The notes: a model not told the origin generated them from the letters alone. 64,000 bases of DNA from an uncultured Leucobacter sp. (GCA_937967375.1 CALCJF010000039.1:1-64000), one strand, 5' to 3'. Shown: positions 44,800 to 53,798, counted from the first letter of the stretch. Translations and numbers: made by a program.

Positions 44800-45514
44800 C
44801 ATCGCAAGAGCAGCATCTCCCCCAACCCGGGTGATTCTCGCGAGGCACGGCGAAACACGCTTCAACCTGCAGCACCGCATGCAAGGGCTCTGCGACTCAC
44901 CACTCACAGCCGCCGGCGAGGCCAGCGCCGAGAAGCTCGGACTGGGTCTGCGCGACGCGGGCCTGGCGATCGACGCGGCATTCTCTGCCGACACCGGGCG
45001 CCACCGGCGAACGGCACAGCTCGTGCTGCGCGCATTCTCCGGCGTGAGCGGCACCGAAACGGCTGCCCTGCGCGAGTGCGATTTCGGGGGCTTCGAGGGC
45101 ATGATGCTCAGCGACGCGGTTGCAGAACTGACGCGCATTGCGCCCGGCTGGAACCCGGGCCCGCTCCCGGGCGACGCCCACTTCGACATGCTCGACCTGC
45201 TCGAGCGCATCGCAGGCGCCACGGTTCGCGAAGAGTACCCTGTCGAACCGCCCAGCAGCGCTGCCGAACGCGCTCACGCCCTACTCGAAGACATCCATCG
45301 CCAACACGGGGGCAGCACCTCGCTCGCAATCTCGAGCGGCATCACCGTGCTCGCGCTGTTGCGGCGCTTGCAGATCACCGCGCCAGGGCTCGAGCGCGGC
45401 ATGCAGAACTGCGCCCACCTCGTGCTCGTTCGCAGAGAGCATGGCTGGCAACTCGAAGATGGGGCATCGCCGCATTGCGCACGAGATATGCACAACGTGC
45501 GCCAGAATGGCTGA
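44774..45514 (+). CDS. Histidine phosphatase (phosphoglycerate mutase superfamily)
   Basis: 246 residues. The phosphohistidine motif RHGET appears in VILARHGETRFNLQHRMQG, followed by DSPLTAAGEASAEKLG, and AAFSADTGRHRRTAQLVL. The second catalytic His is expected in SLAISSGITVLALLR, where His is not seen: the usual VSHG reads ISSG, so activity may be altered. The ATG at 44774 overlaps the tetR end by 26 bases; later starts are possible. Role in this cluster unknown. Confidence 0.82.
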   Translation: MRPNVPHSSIARAASPPTRVILARHGETRFNLQHRMQGLCDSPLTAAGEASAEKLGLGLRDAGLAIDAAFSADTGRHRRTAQLVLRAFSGVSGTETAALRECDFGGFEGMMLSDAVAELTRIAPGWNPGPLPGDAHFDMLDLLERIAGATVREEYPVEPPSSAAERAHALLEDIHRQHGGSTSLAISSGITVLALLRRLQITAPGLERGMQNCAHLVLVRREHGWQLEDGASPHCARDMHNVRQNG

Positions 45515-45524
45515 GAATCTCGTA

Positions 45525-45551
45525 CGCACTGCATACCTCGTACGCAGTGCG
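45525..45551 (+). terminator. Hairpin downstream of the histidine phosphatase
   Basis: 8-bp arms CGCACTGC/GCAGTGCG around an 11-base loop, 11 bases after the stop. It could end the tetR-phosphatase transcript. No U tract. Confidence 0.4.
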
Positions 45552-45759
45552 GACCACACGAGCCGTATGCCACTTGACATTACCGGCGCGACCAGCGTCG
45601 CGCGACTCGCGATGCTTGTTCCCGGCATTTCCCGCCACCTCACCGGACCTTAAGAAGATCCTGGCGTTCGGCACCGAACTCGCGCTCTCGCACTATGGTG
45701 GTCTGGAAGCGCCGCGATATCGCGCCGCCACAGACCGTCACTGATGCAAGGGAGCCCGC

Positions 45760-47409
45760 GTGACCGACTCGAAGCCGATCTTCTACACGGGGCGCTTCGT
45801 GCGCACCGACCTCGACTGCGACGGCGTCTCAGGCACGCCTGACCCGGCGTCGGTTGCCGAGGCGATGCTCGTTGAGAACGGTCGCATTGTCGCGATCGGA
45901 AACCGCGACGACGTGCAGATCCCCGCCGACGCAACACACGTCGACCTTGGTGAAGGCTGGGCGCTGCCCGGCCTCATCGAACCGCACGGCCACCCCTCGG
46001 AATCTGCGGCGCTCATGGGCGACGGCGTGATCGATATTCGCCCCGTCACCCTCGCCCAGGCCGATCAGGTCTGGGCTGCCATCAAAGACGCGCTCGCCGC
46101 GAGCCCCCGACCCGCTCGCGTGGTCGCGAACGGCTGGGATCCTTTGCTGCAAACCGGCCTCACCCCACCAACGCTCGGCGAGCTTGATGCGCTCGCCGGC
46201 GAGATTCCGCTCGTCATCGTGCACAACTCGCTGCACTCTGCTTATTTCAACTCGGCCGCCGCACGCGAGGCGGGCATCGACCGAGATACCCCCGACCCTG
46301 TCGGTGCCTCGTTCGGGCGTGACGCCGCCGGCAACCTCACCGGGCTCGCGCTCGAGGCCGCGGCGGTTGCTCGCGTTGCCGGCCCGGCACTCGCGGCCGC
46401 CGAGGCCGACATGCCCCGGCGACTCGCAAACCACCTGCTCGAGCTTCGACGCACGCGAGGCATCACCACCATCGCCGACCTCACCTGGGCCAGCGACCTC
46501 GACCGACTCGCCACCGCGCTGGCGGGCGCCGGCAAACTGCCGGTTCGGCTGCGCGGGTACGAGATGTCGAGCCCCGGCGCGAAAGCCTCGGTGGCCATCG
46601 AGAATGGCGACGCCTGGTACCGCCAGGTCGGCATCAAGATCTGGTCAGATGGCTCGCCGTGGGTCGGCAACATCGCCACCTCCTTCCCTTACCTCGACAC
46701 CGCTGCCACGAGGGCGCTCGGCTTCGAGCCAGGGCACGTCGGTCACGCAAACTACACGACCGAGCAGCTCATCGAGATCGGCTCGCAATACGCGGGCGAG
46801 GGCTGGCAGTTCGCGTGCCACGCCCACGGCGACGTCGCCATCGACAGCACCCTCGACGCCTACGAGGCACTCATCGAAAAGTTCGGCCTCAAAGACCATC
46901 GTTTTCGGCTCGAGCACTGCGGGCTCATGACCCCCGCACAGTTCGAACGCGCGGCAGAGCTCGGTGCAACCGTCAGCCTCTTCGTCGATCACATCACCTA
47001 CTGGGGTGACGTGCTCGTCGATGACCTCTTCGGCGAGCACGGCCTCGCCTACGCCGACGCGGGCGCCGCATTCGCGGCCGGCCATCGCGCAACGTTTCAC
47101 AACGACGGCACCGTCACCCCCTGCGAACCGCTGCGCAACATGGCTGTCGCAGAGACGCGCACCTCTCGCACCGGCAGGCACCTCGGCGGCGGCGCCGGAG
47201 TGAGCCGGCGTGATTCGCTGCGGGCGCACACCTCGGCGGCGGCCTGGCAGTTGCGCAGCGAGCACGAGATCGGCGCGCTCTCGCCTGGGCTGTGCGCCGA
47301 CTTCGCGGTGATCAATGTCGACCCGCGCACCGCGGCACCCGAGGCGCTCGCCGAGGCCCGCGTGCTCGCCACCTCGGTCGATGGCGAGCTCGATGCGGCG
47401 AGCGCCTGA
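45760..47409 (+). CDS. Amidohydrolase family protein, YtcJ-like (second copy)
   Basis: 549 residues from GTG 45760 with AGGGAG upstream. The family plan is like the amidohydrolase at 42236, but the metal site reads LIEPHGHPSESAA (HxH), with VVANGWDPLLQ, FACHAHGDVAIDSTLDAYE, and RFRLEHCGLMTP. A middle segment IKIWSDGSPWVGNIATSF and the late THN-type motif ATFHNDGTVTPCEPL differ from the first copy. No signal peptide. It is the last gene of the plus-strand arm, and likely works on a related substrate or a product of the first enzyme. Confidence 0.9.
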   Translation: MTDSKPIFYTGRFVRTDLDCDGVSGTPDPASVAEAMLVENGRIVAIGNRDDVQIPADATHVDLGEGWALPGLIEPHGHPSESAALMGDGVIDIRPVTLAQADQVWAAIKDALAASPRPARVVANGWDPLLQTGLTPPTLGELDALAGEIPLVIVHNSLHSAYFNSAAAREAGIDRDTPDPVGASFGRDAAGNLTGLALEAAAVARVAGPALAAAEADMPRRLANHLLELRRTRGITTIADLTWASDLDRLATALAGAGKLPVRLRGYEMSSPGAKASVAIENGDAWYRQVGIKIWSDGSPWVGNIATSFPYLDTAATRALGFEPGHVGHANYTTEQLIEIGSQYAGEGWQFACHAHGDVAIDSTLDAYEALIEKFGLKDHRFRLEHCGLMTPAQFERAAELGATVSLFVDHITYWGDVLVDDLFGEHGLAYADAGAAFAAGHRATFHNDGTVTPCEPLRNMAVAETRTSRTGRHLGGGAGVSRRDSLRAHTSAAAWQLRSEHEIGALSPGLCADFAVINVDPRTAAPEALAEARVLATSVDGELDAASA

Positions 47410-47639
47410 CGGTTCACGCTCGACGGTTCACGCTTCACGCTTGACGCTTGAGCAACGCGGGCTCCCCCTTTGCTCTCCCCACCCCCTCAGCTCTGAAAGT
47501 TTCTCCCTCGTATTCACCTTCCGGGCTCCGCTAAGCAGCACTATGAGGGAAATTCTTCGAAGCCCGCAGGGAAGGGCGTGCTATTGAGAAGACCCCGGTC
47601 TTGGGCAGAGAGGCTCGCGACCCGCCATACACTGGCTAG

Positions 47640-48179
47640 GTGAGTGAGCATTTGGGCATCGAGGATCGCGCGCTCCGCGCGTGCGCTGACGCCGTGGCCG
47701 CACTGCGGAGCGCGGGGGTGCCGCCCGAGGCACTCGCCGAGTACGTGCCAGAGGCCCGCCGCCTGCTCGTGCTTCCGAAGCCCGCAACGATGCGCTCGCT
47801 AGGCGAGGTGTGGCGACTCGGCTCGCTGCTGCTCGACACCGAGGGCGGCCTCTGGGCGGCAGGTCGGGCTACTCGAGCCGCCGAGCGCGGGCGAATCGGG
47901 TATCAATCGATCTCAAGAGAAGAGCGTCGCGACATCGCAGCGGCGGCCCTCCGGGGCGGCTATGCGACAGGCAGCCCGGTCAACTTTGATGCGCAACCGC
48001 TCTCGCTTGACGAAGACGCGCTGCGCGCGCTGGGCCCGCAATCACCGATCGGCCTGGCCGACGGCGAGGTGCGGGTGCGCTGGCGGGCAGGCGCCGCGCT
48101 CGAGGGGGCGCCATCACTCGAGCAGTACCTGAGCGAGCGCGTCACGCTGCTGGTCGCCCCACCCGCGGGGGCGAGCTGA
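47640..48179 (+). CDS. Hypothetical protein (179 aa), leaderless
   Basis: GTG 47640 lies six bases after TACACT (47628-47633), with no ribosome site, suggesting a leaderless transcript. The product is soluble: helical N terminus (ALRACADAVAALRSAGVP), then VWRLGSLLLDTEGGLWAAG with a glyoxalase- or FMN-like strand pattern, and a strand-rich C terminus ending in a short acidic/Pro tail. I do not recognise the family; an actinobacterial conserved protein of unknown role is likely. Confidence 0.7.
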   Translation: MSEHLGIEDRALRACADAVAALRSAGVPPEALAEYVPEARRLLVLPKPATMRSLGEVWRLGSLLLDTEGGLWAAGRATRAAERGRIGYQSISREERRDIAAAALRGGYATGSPVNFDAQPLSLDEDALRALGPQSPIGLADGEVRVRWRAGAALEGAPSLEQYLSERVTLLVAPPAGAS

Positions 48180-48238
48180 TCCTTTTCGAGCGAATGCCTC
48201 CCGTCATCACGCATCGTGCTGCTCGCCGTTCATGAGCT

Positions 48239-49246
48239 TCAGCTCTGCGACGAGCCTTCGGCATGCGAGGCTCCGGGGTGAGCTGGGTCACCCCGTGTGG
48301 CGGCCCCATCGTCACCAGTTGCCTTGCTCGCTTCTTCGGCTTGAGCGCGCTGCTGCCGCTTCCAGCGAATGCGGTCATCAAGCGCGTTCACACCGTACTC
48401 CGCGCGCTTCGCGAGGTCGGGCCGCTGCGTTCGCTTGAGCCAGATGACCAGCCCGATGCCGAACGGAATCCCGAGCAGGCCAACCACGAACATCACGTCG
48501 CCGTAGTAGTAATCCGGTTCGACGAAGAATTTCGGCACGTTCGCAAATGTCTCGAGCACTGAGTTGCCTGCGCGCTCTTCGCGACCGAAGATCATCAGGG
48601 TCGGAATGCCAAGGGCCATCATGAGAATGACCGAAAGCACACGAATGCTCGACTTCGCCACCCGCTGATCCTCTTTCGTCTCGGTGAGCAGCATGTTGCT
48701 CTTTGCTGCACCGAGGGGCCTGAACCACGCCAGAATCGGCAGCACGACAAAGACTGAAAGCACGAGGCCGACGAGAATCCCGAGAATCAGGCCCAGCAGC
48801 CCACCCATCACCAGCGTCTGCACGATCAATGAACCATCCCGCTCACCGAAGAAGTAGCGCCAACCGTCCTCACCCTGCGTTGCCGCGATCTGTTCACGCG
48901 CTACGGGCAGATGCACGGTGACCGCCGTAGCGATGGCCGGTGGCCAGCACACGGCGAGCGGAACCATCACCGAACGAAAAAGCGCAACGATGATCGCGAC
49001 GCTCGCATCCTCGCTCCAGAGCACGCGCAGCACCGACCACGCGGTCGGAATGACCGCCGTGCCCATCAACAGAAATCCGACGAAGCCACCGTCGTCACTG
49101 GGATCAGTGGCGGCCCGCCACGCGCCCCAGACCGCGAGCGCAACCGACAGCGCCACGAGCACAAGCAGCATCGGGTCGAGGTAGGTCTTGCGCCAGAATG
49201 AGACCGGGCGCGCCGCGCCCGCCGGGGGTTCTCGTCTATCGCTCAT
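48239..49246 (-). CDS. Multi-pass membrane protein, unknown function
   Basis: 335 residues from ATG 49246; the frame extends upstream but overlaps the sigma-factor gene on the other strand. About five membrane helices: MLLVLVALSVALAVWGAW, FLLMGTAVIPTAWSVLRV, VMVPLAVCWPPAIATAVTV, GGLLGLILGILVGLVLSVFV and SVILMMALGIPTLMIFG, then another near YGDVMFVVGLLGIPFGIGL. A soluble tail rich in Ala, Glu and Gln ends the protein. No transporter or enzyme motif. It is divergent from the ECF sigma factor. Confidence 0.72.
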   Translation of the reverse strand: MSDRREPPAGAARPVSFWRKTYLDPMLLVLVALSVALAVWGAWRAATDPSDDGGFVGFLLMGTAVIPTAWSVLRVLWSEDASVAIIVALFRSVMVPLAVCWPPAIATAVTVHLPVAREQIAATQGEDGWRYFFGERDGSLIVQTLVMGGLLGLILGILVGLVLSVFVVLPILAWFRPLGAAKSNMLLTETKEDQRVAKSSIRVLSVILMMALGIPTLMIFGREERAGNSVLETFANVPKFFVEPDYYYGDVMFVVGLLGIPFGIGLVIWLKRTQRPDLAKRAEYGVNALDDRIRWKRQQRAQAEEASKATGDDGAATRGDPAHPGASHAEGSSQS

Positions 49247-49403
49247 ATCCTCGACGCTAGCGCAAGTGTCACCGCGAAGTGCCGCGCATACTCCCGGCTT
49301 CTCGACCGCGAAAGCCACAGCTGCAATCTCATTTCTCACGTTTTCCGCTTCACAGACGTCTTCTTTTACGTAGAGGCACACCAAGACTGGATAGAAATAG
49401 AAG

Positions 49404-49895
49404 ATGCATACACCGTTTGAAATCGTCGTCGCACAGCACGGTGCCACCGTGCTGCGGGTCTGCCGCGCGTTGCTCGGCGCGCACGATGCCGATGACGCCT
49501 GGTCAGAGACCTTTCTTGCGGCGATGCGCGCGTATCCCTCGCTTCCCGAATCCGCCAATGTTGAAGCCTGGCTCGTGACGATCGCTCGCAGAAAAGCCTT
49601 CGACGCGCACCGAACCGCAGCGCGCACGCCCCTGCCAGTCGCCGAGCTGCCCGAAACTCCGAGCGAGCTCGGCATTCCCGGCTCTGGCGATGCCGAGCTC
49701 TGGCAGGTCGTTGCCGAACTGCCAGAGAAGCAGCGCCTTTCGATCACGCTCAGATACCTCGCGGGTATGTCGTACGCAGAGATCGCCGAAACAATCGGCG
49801 GCAGCACCGACGCCGCGCGTCGGGCTTCGGCAGATGCGCTAAAGAAACTGAGAACTACCTACCCAGATGCGACCCCGAAGGGAGCCCGCTCATGA
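49404..49895 (+). CDS. ECF-type RNA polymerase sigma factor
   Basis: 163 residues. Region 2: CRALLGAHDADDAWSETFLA and NVEAWLVTIARRKAFDAHR (2.4-like). Region 4: LPEKQRLSITLRYLAGMSYA with EIAETIGGSTDAARRASADAL as the helix-turn-helix. It is short and lacks region 1, as group 4 sigma factors do. It overlaps the downstream ogt gene by 4 bases. A pairing of this type of sigma factor with an O6-alkylguanine methyltransferase is a known actinobacterial arrangement and suggests a link to alkylation damage. The usual membrane anti-sigma gene is missing here. Confidence 0.92.
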   Translation: MHTPFEIVVAQHGATVLRVCRALLGAHDADDAWSETFLAAMRAYPSLPESANVEAWLVTIARRKAFDAHRTAARTPLPVAELPETPSELGIPGSGDAELWQVVAELPEKQRLSITLRYLAGMSYAEIAETIGGSTDAARRASADALKKLRTTYPDATPKGARS

Positions 49896-50485
49896 GCAAC
49901 ATACGCATCGAAAATGCAGAGATGACCGAGAAGCTCGAACAACTGCATCGTCGGCTCGAGTCCGAGGCCGCTGCAGCGGGGCTCGTCGATGTCGCCTATC
50001 GCACGATCGACAGTCCGCTCGGCGAACTGTTGCTTGCCGCGACCCCCGCAGGTCTCATTCGTGTTGCCTTTGCAAATGAGAACCACGAACTTGTACTCGA
50101 ACAGCTTGCGGCGAAAGTCAGCCCACGCGTGCTGCGATCCCCCGGCAAGCTCGATCCTGCTGCCCGCGAACTCGATGAGTACTTCGCACGGCGCCGCAAG
50201 ACCTTCGACCTGGCGCTCGACCTCTCGCTTTCGAGGGGCTTCAGGCAGCTCGTGCAGCGGCACCTGCCGGAGATCGAGTACGGCCACACGCGCAGCTACA
50301 AAGAGATGGCCGCGCTGGTCGGCAACCCGAATGCTGTGCGCGCTGTTGGAACAGCCTGCGCAAGGAACCCGTTGCCAGTCGTCGTGCCCTGCCACCGGGT
50401 GCTGCGCAGCGACGGCTCACTCGGCGGCTACATTGGCGGGCTTGCGGCCAAGTCCGCGCTGCTCGAGCTCGAAGCGACGGCCTGA
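49892..50485 (+). CDS. ogt: Methylated-DNA-protein cysteine methyltransferase
   Basis: 197 residues. The C-terminal active-site motif is VVPCHRVLRSDGSLGGYIGG (acceptor Cys in PCHRV). The N-terminal domain includes VDVAYRTIDSPLGELLLAAT. It removes O6-alkyl groups from guanine by self-alkylation. A 30-residue leading helix (MTEKLEQLHRRLESEAAAAG) is longer than in most Ogt proteins and could contact the sigma factor encoded just upstream; this is inference. The start overlaps the sigma gene stop (ATGA), so both are made together. Confidence 0.95.
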   Translation: MSNIRIENAEMTEKLEQLHRRLESEAAAAGLVDVAYRTIDSPLGELLLAATPAGLIRVAFANENHELVLEQLAAKVSPRVLRSPGKLDPAARELDEYFARRRKTFDLALDLSLSRGFRQLVQRHLPEIEYGHTRSYKEMAALVGNPNAVRAVGTACARNPLPVVVPCHRVLRSDGSLGGYIGGLAAKSALLELEATA

Positions 50486-50551
50486 GCGAAGCTTCAACAA
50501 ATCCGCAACGGGGTCGGAGCGCACCCGGGCCGAGGCAAGTGCGGGCGAGGC

Positions 50552-51013
50552 CTATGCAGGCGTGTGCCCCAGCGCGTGCTCGAACACCAATTGCGTCTGA
50601 GTCTGTGCCAGTTCGGGTCGCGAGCTCAGGTGGTTTGACACGAAATCGCGCAGCCCGCTCACGCTCGGGCATGCGACGTGCATCATGAAGTCACGGTCGC
50701 CGCCAATGATGTAGAGCTGCTGCACGCCGGGCAGCTCACGCAGCTCCTCGAAGATCTCTGTCAGGCGGTCTCGCCGGTGGCTGTGCACGCGCACCTGTAT
50801 GAGCGCGTGCACACTGAGGCCGGCTGCTTCGGGATCGATGTCTGCGTAGTAGCCGCGAATCACGCCTGCCTCTTCGAGTGCACGCACGCGGCCGTGACAG
50901 GTCGACGCTGGGATGCCGAGCTTTTCACCGAGTTCCCTGTATCCGATGCGGCAGTTCTGAGCGAGTTCGGCGATGAGGCGGCGATCAAGATCCGTGAGCT
51001 GAATCTGGTTCAT
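50552..51013 (-). CDS. Lrp/AsnC family regulator (KynR-like position)
   Basis: 153 residues from ATG 51013. HTH in LTDLDRRLIAELAQNCRIGY and LGEKLGIPASTCHGRVRALE; ligand domain LSVHALIQVRVHSHRRDRL, VQQLYIIGGDRDFMMHVACP. It is divergent from kynureninase, with about 150 bases between starts. In several bacteria an AsnC-type KynR activates kynurenine genes on sensing kynurenine, so the same role is likely here (inference from position and family). Confidence 0.92.
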   Translation of the reverse strand: MNQIQLTDLDRRLIAELAQNCRIGYRELGEKLGIPASTCHGRVRALEEAGVIRGYYADIDPEAAGLSVHALIQVRVHSHRRDRLTEIFEELRELPGVQQLYIIGGDRDFMMHVACPSVSGLRDFVSNHLSSRPELAQTQTQLVFEHALGHTPA

Positions 51014-51164
51014 GCTCAATGTTCTACCACGCGCAATTTCAGATTCTGTTCATTACCGCGATCCTTTTCTGAACTATGTTCATATTTCGCGCAAATTCTG
51101 CGTACGTCCATCAGAATTGGAGAAAGGATCGCGCTGCGCGCAGCACACGAATGGAGCACCCCAG

Positions 51165-52424
51165 ATGACCGGAATCATCACCCGCGAGGATTGCCTGCGG
51201 TTAGACGCGAGTGACTCGCTCGCCTCGTTTCGCGAGCGCTTCTCGCTGCCAGAGGGCGTCATCTACCTCGACGGCAACTCCCTCGGTGCGCTGCCCAAGG
51301 CCGCGGCCGAGCGCGCGCGCGAAGTCATCGCCCGCGAGTGGGGCACCGACCTGATCGCCAGCTGGAACACGAACGATTGGTTCGATCTGCCCGTGCGCAT
51401 CGGCGCGAAACTCGCGAAGCTCGTCGGGGGCGAGTCGGGGGCGTGCGTCGCGACCGACACCACTTCGATCAACGTATTCAAGGCGTTGGGCGCGGCTCTC
51501 GATATTCAGCGCGAGGATCATCCCGAGCGCCGGGTGATCGTCTCTGAGCGTGAGAACTTTCCGACCGACCTCTACATGGTCGAGGGCATGATCGAATTTC
51601 TCGATCGCGGCTACGAGCTGCGGCTCATCGACGACGAGCTTTCGGCCGAACAGGCCATCGGCGACGACACCGCGGTCGTGCTGCTCACCCAGGTGAACTA
51701 CCGATCGGGCCGGCAGTGGAATCTGAAGGGGATCACCGAACTGGCCCACGAGCGGGGCGCGCTGATTATCTGGGATCTCTGCCACTCGGTCGGCGCCGTG
51801 CCCATCGCACTCGACGCCGCCGGCGCCGACTTCGCAGTCGGCTGCACCTATAAGTACCTGAATGGCGGCCCGGGATCCCCCGCCTTCATGTGGGTGGCCG
51901 AACGCCACGCAAGCCGTGCACGCCAGCCGCTGTCGGGCTGGTGGGGTCACAAGAGCCCCTTCGAGATGGCAGTGACATTCGAACCAGTCGACGGCGCCCG
52001 CCGCTTTCTCACCGGCACGCAGCCGATCATCTCGCTCGCAACCATGGAGGTCGGGCTTGACATCGCGCTGGAAGCCGACGAGCAGGCCCTGCGCGAGAAG
52101 TCTCTGGCGCTCACCTCGCTCTTCATCGAACTCGTCGAGAGCCGCATTTCAGGGCACGCGCTGACGCTCATCACCCCGCGCGATCCCGACGAGCGCGGCA
52201 GCCACGTCAGCTTTGTGCACCCCGAGGGGTTCTCGGTCATGAAGGCACTCATCGCGCGCGGCGTGATCGGCGACTATCGCGAGCCAGGTGTGCTGCGCTT
52301 CGGCGTGACCCCGCTCTACCTCGGATACGCCGACATCTGGGATGCGGTCGAGGCGCTGCGGCTCGTGCTCGAGAACGAAGAATGGAACACACCGGATTTT
52401 CGCATTCGCGGTGCGGTGACGTAA
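51165..52424 (+). CDS. kynU: Kynureninase
   Basis: 419 residues from ATG 51165, with GGAG upstream. PLP fold type I with kynureninase motifs: FSLPEGVIYLDGNSLGALP at the start, NTNDWFDLPVRIGAKLAKLVG split as NTNDWFDLPVRIGAK and LAKLVGGESGAC, and VGCTYKYLNGGPGSPAFMWV with the PLP-binding Lys. It cleaves kynurenine to anthranilate and alanine. kynA and kynB are not present in the window, so it acts alone or with distant genes. A divergent AsnC gene is the likely regulator. Confidence 0.95.
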   Translation: MTGIITREDCLRLDASDSLASFRERFSLPEGVIYLDGNSLGALPKAAAERAREVIAREWGTDLIASWNTNDWFDLPVRIGAKLAKLVGGESGACVATDTTSINVFKALGAALDIQREDHPERRVIVSERENFPTDLYMVEGMIEFLDRGYELRLIDDELSAEQAIGDDTAVVLLTQVNYRSGRQWNLKGITELAHERGALIIWDLCHSVGAVPIALDAAGADFAVGCTYKYLNGGPGSPAFMWVAERHASRARQPLSGWWGHKSPFEMAVTFEPVDGARRFLTGTQPIISLATMEVGLDIALEADEQALREKSLALTSLFIELVESRISGHALTLITPRDPDERGSHVSFVHPEGFSVMKALIARGVIGDYREPGVLRFGVTPLYLGYADIWDAVEALRLVLENEEWNTPDFRIRGAVT

Positions 52425-52486
52425 CGCCGAGAGTAGACTCGGCGCATCGCCCGCGCGGCGCGGGCAGCCCGACGAAGGGGGCCGAG

Positions 52487-53143
52487 ATGTCTGCGGTGCG
52501 TGTGCACAACCTGGCGGTATCGCTCGATGGATTCGCAACTGGCGAAGACCAGCGACTTGAGGCGCCGTTCGGGCATGCTGGAACCCGGCTCATGGAGTGG
52601 TTCTTTCCGACAGCGACGTTTCAGGGGATGAGCGGTGACCGCGAACGGCAGGCCGTCGACCCCGCAACCGAGGCAGACGACGCATTCGCCAGGCGCACAC
52701 TAGAAGGCATCGGCGTCGAGATCATGGGCGCGAACAAGTTCGGCCCTCCAGGCTGGCACGACGACCCCGAGTGGCGCGGCTGGTGGGGCGAGAATCCGCC
52801 GTTTCACACGCCCGTGATCGTGCTCACGCACCGGCAGCACGAGCCGATTGAGCTCGAGGGCGGCACCACCTTTCACTTCATGAGCGCCTCGCCGGCAGAG
52901 GCACTCGAAGCCGCGCGCTCGTTCGCAGGTGACCTCGACGTGCGGCTCGGCGGCGGCGCGACCACAGTGCGCGAGTTTCTCGCCGCGGGCCTCGTCGACA
53001 TGCTGCACGTGGTGCAGGTGCCTATTCTGCTCGGTCGCGGCGAACGGCTCTGGGATGGTCTTGAGGGCCTCGAGACCGGCTACAACGTGACCTCTGAGAC
53101 CACGCCAAGCGGGGTCACGCACATCGTGTTCGATCGGCGCTGA
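52487..53143 (+). CDS. Dihydrofolate reductase family protein (RibD C-terminal-like)
   Basis: 218 residues from ATG 52487 with GGGGG upstream. The fold is that of the RibD/DHFR-like reductases: VHNLAVSLDGFATGEDQ at the start, IMGANKFGPPGWHDDPE in the middle, and DVRLGGGATTVREFLAAGLV followed by HVVQVPILLGRGERLWDG. These NADPH-linked enzymes have varied substrates. It follows kynU on the same strand with about 60 bases between them; any functional link is unclear. Confidence 0.88.
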   Translation: MSAVRVHNLAVSLDGFATGEDQRLEAPFGHAGTRLMEWFFPTATFQGMSGDRERQAVDPATEADDAFARRTLEGIGVEIMGANKFGPPGWHDDPEWRGWWGENPPFHTPVIVLTHRQHEPIELEGGTTFHFMSASPAEALEAARSFAGDLDVRLGGGATTVREFLAAGLVDMLHVVQVPILLGRGERLWDGLEGLETGYNVTSETTPSGVTHIVFDRR

Positions 53144-53165
53144 GGCCCCCGCCAGAAGGTCGAGC

Positions 53166-53197
53166 GGGTGCCGGTCTCTGCGCGGAGCCCGACACCC
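53166..53197. terminator. Bidirectional hairpin between convergent genes
   Basis: Arms GGGTGCCGG and CCGACACCC (8 of 9 pairs) between the reductase gene (plus) and DUF305 gene (minus). No U tract. Confidence 0.45.
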
Positions 53198-53204
53198 ATA
53201 GACC

Positions 53205-53798
53205 TTAGATCTTCGTGAGCAGATCTTGCATGGTGGCGATCTCTGCGGTCTGGTCGTCGATCACCTGTTGCGCGAGTTGTCTCACGTTCGAGTTCTTCGC
53301 GCCCTCTAGCGCGGTCTCGGCCATCTTCACGGCGCCTTGGTGGTGTTGGATCATCTGCTCGAGGAACAACCGGCTCGCGGCGGGCCCGTCTGCATCCTTC
53401 AGCATTGTCATGTCAGCATCTGACATCATGCCGCTCATGGAGCCGTGATCCATCCCAGCCGTGGCGCCGCCGTTCGGGTCGTACTTCACGCCCCAATCAT
53501 CTAGCCAACCGAGCATGCGGTCGATCTCGGGGCCTTGCGCGTCCTTGACCTTTTGGGCGAGCTCGGCGACCTGCGAGGCAACGCCGTCCTTCTCGAGCAC
53601 GATTTCGGCCATTTCGACTGCCTGCTGGTGATGCGGGATCATCATCGTCACAAACATCTCATCGGCCGCGTTCACGGTCGACTCGGGTGCGGACGAGGCT
53701 GATGGGCCCGCGCCATTCTGGCTGCTGGTTGCGCAGCCGGTGAGCGTGAGGGCAAGCACGAGCGCGCCGGTACTCAGCGCGAGGGAAAGCTTCTTCAT
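53205..53798 (-). CDS. DUF305 family lipoprotein
   Basis: 197 residues from ATG 53798 (AAAGGA upstream). A signal peptide ends in lipobox LTGC (Cys22). Two DUF305 repeats follow, each with the histidine motif: FVTMMIPHHQQAVEMAEIV and FLEQMIQHHQGAVKMAETA, plus a Met/His-rich GMDHGSMSGMMSDADM. The ferritin-like helices and Met/His content suggest copper or other metal binding outside the membrane. It lies downstream of a DUF6153 protein, a common pairing in actinobacteria. Confidence 0.93.
   Translation of the reverse strand: MKKLSLALSTGALVLALTLTGCATSSQNGAGPSASSAPESTVNAADEMFVTMMIPHHQQAVEMAEIVLEKDGVASQVAELAQKVKDAQGPEIDRMLGWLDDWGVKYDPNGGATAGMDHGSMSGMMSDADMTMLKDADGPAASRLFLEQMIQHHQGAVKMAETALEGAKNSNVRQLAQQVIDDQTAEIATMQDLLTKI

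Noticed and set aside
47410..47460. Short direct repeats of CGGTTCACGCT after the second amidohydrolase
   Set aside because: Only two to three imperfect copies; too little to call an element.
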